Shown in pieces: positions 15,228-27,200 of a stretch of DNA of 64,000 nt (position 1 is its first letter; each line of letters opens with the position of its first letter). The position numbers and the translations under genes were made by a program. The notes below the pieces were generated by a model, which was not told the origin of the DNA, ran no database searches, and saw only the letters and a list, made by a program, of their open reading frames with translations. The DNA is from Vibrio sinus. Its GTDB lineage: Bacteria; Pseudomonadota; Gammaproteobacteria; Enterobacterales; Vibrionaceae. The stretch spans positions 1 through 64,000 of the forward strand of contig NZ_JAMKMR010000008.1 in NCBI RefSeq assembly GCF_023634645.1, read 5' to 3'.

Positions 15228-18200
15228 TACGCTGTTATGTTGAGAAGGTGCTCTGATTTCTTCAAAGCTGCATTCAATTCTTCCACTAAAGACAAATCAT
15301 CGTCCTCGCGTCTGTCACCGTGATATGCATCACTAGAAAGTTGCGACCACAAGTATTCAGACAATTTAGCAATCGTTGGGTAGCGAAAGATAATAGAAGG
15401 CGAAATGTCCATAGTCAGTTCAGTCGATAACCCCTTGAAATACTGTATTGAATTGATGGAGTCCAATCCCAAACTAGCAAGGCTTTCATCGACAGGAATG
15501 ACGTCCAGTTCGATGATGTCTGCCAATTTCTCACTAAGATGTGCAACCATCCTCTCTCTGTTTTGCGCTATCTGCGGCTTGCTGTTCACTTTACTTGCTA
15601 TTTGTTCATTACCGTTTGTGTTAACCATGTCTTCGCTCCCCGTTTGGTGGCGCATAAACTGAACATAATCATTGAAAAACGGCAGTTTATGTATCAGTTC
15701 ATTAACCTGAGAAAACGTATCCCAATTAACATGAAACACCGTACTGGAGCTAATCGACCGCGAGAGTATCGCCTCTAAAACGCTAAGCCCTGTTTCAGTT
15801 GGCAACATATGAATACCTACGGCATCCATAAAGGCCTTGTGATCATGCTCTACAGCCATACCCACTTCATCCCAATCGCTCCAATGAATCAGCTGAATAG
15901 GCTGCTTTCTCAAACGACGAGCTTCGGCCAATGCATCTAGCGCAGCGTTGGAAGTGGCATAAGCACTTAAGCCATTAACCTGCATACCTTCTATCGCAGA
16001 TGTAGATGAAAACATGCAAAAATAACGCACTGGATCTTTCGCCGTTATTCTGTCGAGCGCGTATCCACCGAAGAATTTAGAACCTAGTACATCAATGAGC
16101 GTTTCTTCGCGCATTTGGTTGAGCGGAATCGCCTCAGTAGTAACGCCTGCTAGATGGAATATCCCAGTAATCGGATTGTTGAAATGTGCTCTAGCACTTG
16201 CAAAGCTCGCCATACACAACTCGACCTGATGCAGATCCGCCTGTATATAATGCAGCTTAATACCACGTTGCTGATATTTCTGAATCAACTTTTCAATAGT
16301 AATGGGGCTTTCAAGAGCAGGGTGATGTAGCCTTGAGGTGCTCGGTTTCCTGCCAATCACAGCGAGTTCTGTCACACCCTTATCCATCAACCAGTGGATA
16401 AGCTTAAGGCCAAGCCCGCCAAAGCCGCCAGTAATCACCATACAACCAGATGCATCAAAGTTTGCTAGAGTTTGGTCAATTTCAATTGGCATTAAACGTT
16501 GAACAAGGCGCTTATTCCCTTCGAATTGGACGTGTGTTTCATTGCTTTGCGCAGCCATTTCATTAATAACTCGCTGTTGCATGTTCTTATCTAAGCTGTC
16601 TACCTGAATGATAGATACTTGAAATTCTGGGAATTCATAGCGAAGAAAACTGAAATACTTGGCGAGCAACGTTTGAACTGGATCTACTCCCTGCTTATTC
16701 ACTACGGACAAAAACGTAGCCTGAATAGGAGCATCAACTAATTCATTGGTTAAAAACTCGACCCAACGATGCAGCTTATGGGTTTCCCAAGCCACATGCT
16801 CCACCAAAGTGGTACTGTCACAATTCTCAAAATCAATTGCCGATGGCACGTATACAAGCCCATCCCATGCCCCCTCACAGATTTGTTCCCGCAAGAGGTC
16901 AAAGTTCAAGCGATCTTTTGATATTATGATATCTCCATCTCCACTATCAGACGGACTAACATCACCTGTAATCAAACAACGACAAAGCTCCGTGTCAGCC
17001 CATTTCGCCTGCTCAAGGACTGTTGTTGACTCCGACACAACCAACAGCCGCCTTAACCGATTGGGCAATATTGAAGAGGACTGTGCCATTTCTTGCCACT
17101 GCACATCGAACATGCCTTCTCTCAATACTGTTTCTGCGCTGATGCGTTGTACATCCGGGAGCTTATGAACCTCGGCACTTTTAGAGGAAGGACTTCCAGC
17201 CCAATAACGCTTTCTATCAAATGGGTAAGTTGGTAGAGGTGCGCAGCCAATATTCTGTGTGTAAAACTGAGCCCAGGGAATATCGGCACCATTGACCCAC
17301 AGTTGGGCGAGCTTGTCGAATCGACCCTTGTTTATCAAGGTGTTAACATAGCCCCTGTCTTCTTCGCCACTTAAATCAAGACGAAAACCTTGCTTTTTAT
17401 TCGCCGAAGACTCGAACCAATCAGCCGATAAGGATTCTTCTTGCTTGGCAAATGCCTTCAATATGGCACAGGCTTGCGCTTTACTCTCCGCGATGACTGC
17501 CAACCGATATACAAAAGGCGCCCTACGAGTTTGTAAGGTATGGGCGATGCTTTCGAGGCTCCAACGACTATTCGTTTGATCGTCCAACCAATTGGATAAG
17601 TTGTCTGCCATCTTTAACAACGACTCTCTAGTTTGAGCTGAAAGGGGAATAAGTAAGCCACCCTCAGCACTAGGATGAGACTCTATGGCATGGCATTCAG
17701 GTGCCTCGCCAACAATCACATGTACATTCACTCCACCAGCGCCAAATGAACTGATACCGGCGTAACGAGGACATGGTTCACCTTGCGCCGATTTAGGTTG
17801 TGCCCAGTGAGAAGAAGAGGACTGCACGACAAACGCGGTGTTGTTAAAGTCAATATTTGGATTTGGTCTGTCATGCAATAAAGATGGTACAAGAGTTTTG
17901 TGTTGAAGTTGCAAAACCGTTTTGCTTAGTTGCGCAATCCCAGCAGCCGCTTCACCGTGGCCAATATTAGATTTTACTGAGCCAATAGCACAATATTGCA
18001 GTTTGTCCGTATCACGGGAATAGACATCCATTAACCCTTGAATTTCCACTGGATCACCCAGTTCAGTGCCCGTGCCATGGGCTTCAACATAACTGATTTG
18101 ATCTGCACTGATTCCAGCTTGTCCAAGAGCAGCCTCGATGGCTTTCGACTGGGCAATTGGGTTAGGCACCGTATAACCCTGTGTCTTCCCATCGTGGCTA

Positions 18201-21200
18201 ATGCCAGTCCCCTTGATAACGGCTAGAACCTCATCACCGTCAGACACCGCCCTGGCATATGGCTTAAGCAATACTGCACCGACCCCCTCACTGGGTACAT
18301 AACCGTCACCGTTGGCCGCAAAAGCATGACAGCGTCCATCACTTGCTGCAAAGCCCGTCGCACACAATGTAATGTACTTACTGGGGTGCAAAGACAGATT
18401 AACACCACCAGCAAGCGCCATTTCACATTCCCCACGTTTAAGGCTCTCACAAGCTTGATGAATGGCGAGTAAAGACGATGAACAAGCGGTATCTAGAGTA
18501 AAGCTAGGGCCAGTGAAGTTCAGGAAATAGGACACTCGGTTTGCAATTGAGAACGTCTGAGAGTTGGCCAAATAAGCCTGAGAATCAGCGGCTTCAGCCA
18601 TAATTAACTGGTAATTATTGAATGTTGCGCCAGCAAATACACCGACATTTCTCGCATCACGTTGCCAATTGGGCCCAATTTGCCCAGCACTCTCCATGCA
18701 TTCCCAAGCCGCTTCAAGAAAGATGCGCTCCTGAGGATCCATATAACGAGCATCCTGTGGCGACAGTTTGAAAAACGCAGCATCAAATTTATCTGCGTTG
18801 TCTATAAACCCTCCCCATTTACAGTAGATTTTACCTGGCGCTCCCTTTTCAGCATCATAGAACTCAGAGTAGTCAAACCTCTCTTTTGGGATCTCCTGAA
18901 TTGCATCCCTTCCCTCAAGTAAATTCTGCCAAAACGTATCTAAGTTGCTTGCTTGTGGATATCGGCCGCTCATCCCGATAATGGCGATATCATCATCTTT
19001 TGGCAACGATGAACTTTCTGAAACAGTGTGCTCTTGTACAACCTCAGGCTCAGTTTTTATCTGGTCCATTTTTAGCTCTGACTGCGCTGGCGCTTCCTTG
19101 GGTTTCGAAAAGTCATGACTGAGGCTTTTAGCCAGAGAAGATAAGTGTTTGTGTTTGAAGAACAAGGTACTGTCTGTGTTCCCTGTTATGGCTGCGATTC
19201 GCTTATTTAACGTCGCGATAATGATTGAATCTAAGCCTAACTCCTCAAAGTCTTTTTCAGGTTCAATCCGGTGTAGTGGAATTTTGGTCTCTTCTGAGAT
19301 CATTTCTCTCAAAACGTCCAATGTATTCTTGTACAAGTTTTTATCGACCTGAGTCACCTCAGTAGGCTTTGATTTCGCTGCAATTGGCGAAGAGATACTT
19401 TCCTCCTTCACCACATTGAGGTTATCCTCTGTTCGCGACATAAACCAATAGCGCTCTCCAGAAAATGGATAGGTAGGCAAACGCACACGATGTGGGGTAA
19501 TAGAGCGATGCAGCTGGCCCCATTCCACTGGTTGACCTAGAGTCCAACGTTCTATGAGTTGCGCGCCAACTTCAGGCTCGCGCCATTTTTCCAACCACTG
19601 TTGCATACTAGCGTCATTCGCATCGTAACGATAATCGTCGAGTTTGCCCTGCGCCTCTCCACGATAAACCTCAACAGGTTGACCTATAAGGCACGATTGC
19701 AAAGTACGTATTAATTCGGTTTTAGAGTACGTCACAAACCCTAAACGATATTTCATCGACTCTCGGCCTACCTGAAGGGTATACGCTATCTCAGCCAACG
19801 ATGCCTTAGTATCTGTTTGCACAAAGTGTAAAAGGTCTTGGATTCTTGCGTTAAGGCTATTTTCTGTTTTTGCTGATAAGGCAATAAGTTGAACACCAGA
19901 TTGGGTATCAAACTCTTGACGTATTTCCGCCTCAGTGACGGTATGCTCTTCTAGTACAACGTGGGCATAAACACCAGAAAATCCAAACGAGCTTACCCCT
20001 GCTCGCCTAGGATGAGAAGCTACCGCAGGCCATGGAATTGTCTCACGGTTGATGTAGAGCGCTGAATTGTCTAACTCAATATAAGGGTTCTTTTCCCTAA
20101 ACGCTGGCATGGCAGGAATGACCTGATGGCGCAACTGCTGCACAGCCTTGATAACACCCAATATACCTGCAGAGCCTTCTGTATGCCCGACATGCGCCTT
20201 AGCTGAGCCCAGAGCACAGAAACCTGTATTCGAAGTAAACTCCTGAAACGCTTGGGTTAACGCAGACACTTCAATAGGATCACCTAATTTGGTGCCTGTA
20301 CCGTGAGCTTCGATATAACCAATCGTGGCAGGATCAATGTCGGCGTTTTTCCAAGCGCTGGTAATCACATTTTTCTCACCAGAAACGCTAGGTGCCGTAA
20401 TTGAAGGGGTGAATCCTCCGTGTAATGCCGCTGACCCTTTAATAACCGCATAAACTTGATCGCCATCTTTTATCGCTTTATCAAGTGGCTTAAGCAGAAG
20501 GCTAGCAATTGCTTCACCAGGCGCATAGCCATCTGCTCTAGAATCGAAACTGTGGCTACGTCCTGTTGGAGAAAGCGCTCCTATGCTTGAGAAATAGCGA
20601 TAATGATGAGAAGACAGCAGTACATTCACACCGCCAACAAACGCCATTTCACACTCATTTCGTTGTAGTGCATGACAGGCTTCATGTAAGGCAACAAGCG
20701 AAGCAGAACATGCCGTATTAAACGACAAACTTGGCCCGGTTAGATTGAGCAAGAAAGACACTCGGTTTGCAATCACCGTTAGTGCTGTACCCACGCCTTG
20801 ATGGGGGTTTATAGGTCCACTTTGCTCAGCGATCACATCCATATAGTCATGAGAACAAACACCAACAAAAATCCCTGTTTTGCTACCGCGAATATCTTTG
20901 ATACGACCAGCATCTTCTCCACAACGATACACACTTTGCAATAGCAAACGCATCTGAGGATCCATCCATTCTGCTTCTTTAGGGGAGATATTGAAAAACT
21001 CCGCATCAAACCGATCAACATCGTCGATAAAGCTGCCCCATTTACAATAGGTTTTATCCTCAACATCTCGGTCTTCACTAAACCAAGGGCGATAATCCCA
21101 GTGATCTTTGGGAATTTCTTCCATTAAATCTTTTCCCGTGCGGATCATCTCCCAAAACCCCTCTACTGAATCAGATTGGGGAAAAGTGCCATCCATCCCG

Positions 21201-24200
21201 ATGATCGCAATATCCTGATATTGGCCTGGCTTGCTCTTCTTGCCTCCTTGCGCTGCAAGGTTTTGTTGTGGTACCTCGACCTGCACTTCGTCCTTAATCA
21301 ATTCAGACTTAGGATGAACGGTCGGCGACTCAATATTGGGATCTGAACTTTGCGCCGAAAAGTACCTGCTGAGCGTGTCTAAATGGTTCTGATCGAGATA
21401 TTCCGCAAGTGCCACTATAGTTGGGTATTCAAAAAATACCGTTGGCATTAGATCCAGCTGATACTTTTGATTCAAATCGCGAATAAAGTCCATTAATACG
21501 ATAGAGTCAAACCCATACTGGCTAAGCTCTGCATCTAACTCGATCTTGTCTTGCTCAAGACCTATGGTTGTCGAGACCTCTTCTAGCAAAAGTTTTCGTA
21601 TGTCGTGCAAACTGATTTCGATAGGCATACTGGATTGCGGATTTCTCTGGCGCTCAATGGCCAAATTCGATGGCTTAGCTAGGTTTTCAGGTACCTTCTC
21701 AGACACGTTTGCCAAAGGCTGGTTAATTCCGACAAATGTTTTCATTTTATCTTTATTACCATGCAGAACTACCACTTGGTCATGTCCTGAGTAGAAGCTT
21801 TGATAGAAAGCGGACAGCCCATCTAGTGTTGGCATAGGCATCCCTCCTAGTGTTTGTCTCATCAAATCTTGTTGAGTATCACTAAGTCGCATGCCTCCTT
21901 CTTTCCATAATGGCCAGTTAATTGACAATGTACGGCCACAGCGATTGCCTTCTTCTACCAACGCATTGCGCCAACGCGAAAAAGAGTCCATAAAAGCATT
22001 GCCAGCGGCATAGTCTGCTTGACCAGGGTTACCGAAAACCGCACTCACGGAAGAAAATAGAACGATAAAATCCAATTTATAGGTTTTCGTCAGTAGATCG
22101 AGATTGTAGGTACCCGCTACTTTCGCCGCTAATACTTGTTGCAGGCCGCATGGTGTTTTTTTACCAATGGCTTGATCCGAGTTCATCCCTGCACTATGAA
22201 TAATTCCGTCCAAGCTGGGGAGCTGACTGAACACTGAACTCAACTGTTCCCTGTCTGCCACATCGGCTTGAACATAAGTCACTCTATGACGCCACGCTTG
22301 CGGTAAACTATTTTGCTCACTATCCCAAGCGTCTTTTGTTGACCTACCAATGACTATCACTCTGGCATCGGAAGTCCTTTGCAAAATTTCTCGAGCAAAA
22401 ATCAACCCAAGGCCTCCAGAACCACCAGTAATCACATAAGTTCCGTGATGTTTAAAGGGAGACTGAGGCGCGTCCTGCTGAGTCAGCACTTGCTGCCACT
22501 CTAGTACTCGCTTACTTCCGTGATGGAACTTCACTATCTTAGCGGGTAAAGATTTGCTGGCCTCTACAAGTTGTTGCGCTAACGCTATCGCACCTGTATG
22601 GGGTGATGTGACTATGATTTGACCACTAATCTGTGGATGCTCCAAAGAAACGGTTTTAAGAAAAGCGGCTATCCCTTCAAGGATCTGCCCTTCGGATGTG
22701 TCTGGAACCACCACTTGCAATAACACTTTGCGATCGGGGCGTTGATTAATCATGGATTGCACATGATCTAAGCAAGCCAAAGTGTAATGCTCGTATCTCA
22801 GCGCTATATCCCTTTCGGGTAAGGATTGAGCTAAGCACAGCGTTCCTGGCAATTGAGCCATGAGGTCCGAGGCAGCTGCCGGTGATCGGTCAAAAAGGAA
22901 AACATCCTTATGATCAAAGGTTTGTACTTGAGAAGAAAAACTAGCTTCTCGCCATAACGTAGTGAGTAACAGATTCTCACCCTGGCCTTGTGAAGACAGT
23001 CCTTGCGAGACACTGTCAGGTGCATCGGAGTGAAGTCGCCTGAAAGAGAAGCCTTCCAAGACGACACTGATATGGCCGTCTGCATCTATCAGGTCCACAT
23101 CCAACTTAACCACATTTCCACCATTGCGATTATTCTTCGCATAACGAACTCGGGCGTACATGTGCTGGGTACACGGGCCGTAGATACAAATCGACTCGAG
23201 TGCAAAAGGAAGTGAAGCCACACCTGAGTGTGCTTTATGATCAACGATAAGTAGGCAAGCCGCTTGTAGTGCGCTCTCCATCATACTTGGATGCAGGACG
23301 TATTCGTGTTGGCTGGAGGACACGACATTGGGTAAAGCCAGCGCGGCCAGAATTTCATTTTGACCTCGGCTCAACGCTGTCACGCCTCTATAGCTCGAAC
23401 CATGGACAATACCCACTTGCCTGAAAGACTCGTAGAATGCTTCCATATCAAGGTCTAGTGGCGTCAATGTTGCCAATTTCTCTACCACATTCAGCATATC
23501 TGGCTGACGCTCAGTAGTGATTAAAACTCGCCCCTGACAGTGGAGGGTTTTAGTGTCGTGACTCAGACTGGAAATTTCAAAGTGAAAAACGTGCTCTTCA
23601 TTTTGAACTGGCTTTAGTGTTACGTTAAGTTGCATTGCGGCATCAACAATCACAGGCTGAATCCACACTACATTTTCTAGTTTAATGGCACCATTTTTAT
23701 CCTGACATGCGTGTTCAAATGCGGCGCGAACCCACTCAAGATGTGCGACACCAGGCAGGGTAATGTGTCCCTCAACTCGATGATCAGAAAGAAAGAATTC
23801 CTGACCGGTAAAGTTAGAGTTGTAACTATACGCACCCTCTGCACTGACGGCACTATGAAGAAGTGGATGCAAATGGGTTAGCTGCGCGTTTGAATGAGTT
23901 TCAACTTGAGGTTTAGGCTGAGGTACCACATGAGACCGGACATCTTCCGCCTGACGCCAATAACGCTCTTTGGCAAATGGGTAGGTTGGCACTGACATGC
24001 GCAATGGAGCGTAGTCTTGATAAAGTAAGGACCAATCGACATGACCTCCAGATAACCAGAGCTGTGCTAGTTTTTTCCACTGCTGTTTAAGTAACCATTT
24101 TTGCATCATGTCTTGTGCATCGTCTTCGGCTAGAAACAGTGCCATATGCTCCGATGGATGTTTACTATCAGCTACTGGATAATCGCTAGAGTTTGACTCA

Positions 24201-27200
24201 ACAAAGCGAGTCAATTTTTCAATCAACTCTTCTGCACTACCCACCGCAAAGGCTATTCGGTAACGCAAAGCTTCACGTCCTATTTGCAGTGTGTGGGCAA
24301 ATCTCTGCAGGTTATCATTGTGCACTTCTCCACGACGGACAAACTCCAACATCCTTTGCCCATACTCTTTTAAACGTTCATCATTTGCCGCCGAAAGTAC
24401 AAAGAGAACCTCTTGATGTGGGTTGAATGTTTCATGCACGAAAGAGGGCTGGGGATAATCTTCGACCACTAAGTGGACATTGGTGCCACTATGCCCGAAG
24501 GAATTGATTGCCGCCATCCGAGGCTTGCCAGGCTCAGCTACCCAAGATCTTGTTTTATCCACCACATTAAACGCCGAACCTTCCAATTCAATTAATGGAT
24601 TGAGAGTATCGAAGTGTATCAGTCCAGGAAGCTGATTGTGCTTCATAGACAACAGTACCTTTATAAGACCAATCACTCCGGCCGCAGCAGAAGTATGCCC
24701 GATATGGTCTTTGGCACTGCCTAAGCCACAAAAGTTCTGGGTATCGGTAAATTGGCTAAAAGCTCGGACTAACGCATTGGCTTCTACCGGATCGCCAAGG
24801 CGTGTCCCTGTACCATGCAACTCAGCATAGCTAATATCTGCCGGATCAATATTGTAGTTTTGGTAGATATTAGTGATCAGCTCTTCCTGGGAAGCACCAT
24901 TTGGCGCGATGATGCCATTACTGGCCCCATCTTGGTTGATACCAGAGGCTTTTATCACACCATAGATATTGTCTCGGTTAGTAATCGCGTCTTCTAGCCG
25001 TTTAAGGACCACCATACCCACCCCTTCCGATAACACAGTGCCGTCGCCCGATGCATCGAGTGTGTGACAACGTCCTCTGGGAGAGAGCATCTCTATCGCC
25101 GATGTGCTCACGAGCGCTTCACGATCCAAGCCAGCATGAACCCCACCAGCAAGTGCCATATCAGATTCTCGATTTCGCAAACTTTCACAGGCAAGATGTA
25201 GCGCCACACCAGATGAAGAGCAACCCGTATTGACCACAAACGCTGGTCCTTTCAGATTTAAATAATAGGACAGGCGTGATGCGGTTAGGGCTTCTGACGC
25301 TCCAGTGAAATTGGTTGCGCCATACCGTACAGGCTCGGCCCCAACAAAAATACCCACTTTCCTATCTGATAAGGTTTTAGGGTTATAACCTGCATCTTCC
25401 AGGCTTTTCCAACTTTCCTGAAGAATAAGACGTTGGTTCTGATTCATAGACTCCGCATCTTTTGGCGAAAGAGAGAAAAACAAAGGATCAAAACACGCGC
25501 GATCTTTCAGTACCCCACCCCATTTACAGTAAGATTTTCCTGGTTGTTTGGTTTCGCTGTAGTCCCTCTCACGATCAAGATATTCATGTGGCAGCTCCGT
25601 CACCCCATCATGCCCATCGATCAGGTTTTGCCAAAACTGATGGACATCCTCTGCTTCCGGGAATTGCCCAGAAATACCGATAACCGCAATATCAGTATCT
25701 CGACTCAAAGTCTTCGGCGATTTTTCGGTGATCGGCGTCTGGTGTTCACCCTTGTCGATAAGTGCAGGAGTAGGCTCAGGAGCTTGAGTAAGAGGAGCTT
25801 GCTGCTCCGGTTTAACCAGCTCGTTGACTGGCTGCACTGGACTTGCGTCTACTGGAACAAGTGTAGAAGTAACCAGCAGAGCATTAACCTCAGCGCTATG
25901 ATTTTGCAAAATATGCGTGGAAAGTCGTTCAACGGTAGAGTGGTCAAAGATAATTGCCGTGTTAAGAGAAATCGCCAATGACTCCTTGAGACGATTAATA
26001 AAATTCACACCCAAGATAGAATCCACCCCATAGTCAGCAAAAGGGACATCTTTCTGAATAGTGTCCACTTCCACTTTCAATGCTTCAGCCAGAGCGCTCT
26101 TTACATAGGCTTCTACATCTGAAATAGAGACATCAACTTGGCTAGCTGACGCAGTGCTTTCAGGTTCACGCTTAGGCTGACTTTCAACACCAACCTCTAA
26201 GGTGATATCTACCTTTTTCGCGGATAATTGAACCTCTGACTGCTGGCGAATAATCCCGTCACTTTCCGCCACTAATACCTGCTGACCCAAACGTTCGGCT
26301 TTAGGCTCTGGGATATACGCCTCACCGAAGCCTTCCTGATTAAGAACTGAACGCCAAGTATCAGTATCAATAAGTGGTGAACCTGGAATTCGAAGTGCAT
26401 CGTCTTCAAAACGCCACCACCCATCAAGCAAGCCAAATGTAAGAGTGCCTAACAAGGTTTTTTCAATCAATTCATTGATAAGAAGAATGCCATTTTTCTT
26501 CATCGCAACCTTAGCATTTCTCAACGTATCTCGAATATTTTTGGTCGCATGGAGAACGTTGGTTGCTATGACAATATCGTAGCACCCACTCTCTATATCT
26601 TGTGACTCTGTTGGGTGCTCAATATTCCACAACCGAGTCGTTAGGAACGGATACTGCTGACCGTATTCTGTCTTGCCATGAATAAGAAACGCATTAGAAA
26701 TGTCTGTATAACAATACTCTTGGATATTTTCTTTAAGATCAGCAAGGTGTGATAACACAAAGGACGTCGTGCCACCCGTCCCCGCTCCGATCTCTATAAT
26801 TCGCACCTTAGTATGGGGACGCTGTTCTATAAGCAGCTCTATGTAGGCTCTCGCGGTTTCTGCTACCTGCGAATTAAAATAGTCCGCTCGCTCGTTATGT
26901 TTGTAGAGGTTTTCAACTTTTTCCATAGAGCCGTTGGGAAACATCACGTCTGTCGCAGCACGGCTACCACGTAAGATATCTGGCAAATGTCTCAGACACT
27001 CATCAATCAAGTGCACTACGGCTTTCGTTTGAGGATTGTCCAGGTAGGCCGATTTACGTGTTTCCCATGCTTCTAGATAGGCTTGTTCTGACTCAATACC
27101 GTCAAATATGAGATTATCAGAAAGGCGGACATAACCATTTTGATGTTGTACGAAATTCCACTGTTGCAGAACTGAGAGACAACATTCCTCCCACCACCTA

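Noticed and set aside
25433..25981. 182-codon plus-strand frame opposite a KS domain
   Set aside because: It is antisense to a well-supported KS, has no family features or ribosome-binding site, and looks like a by-product of KS codon bias. The same holds for the other plus-strand frames within 11.7-64 kb.
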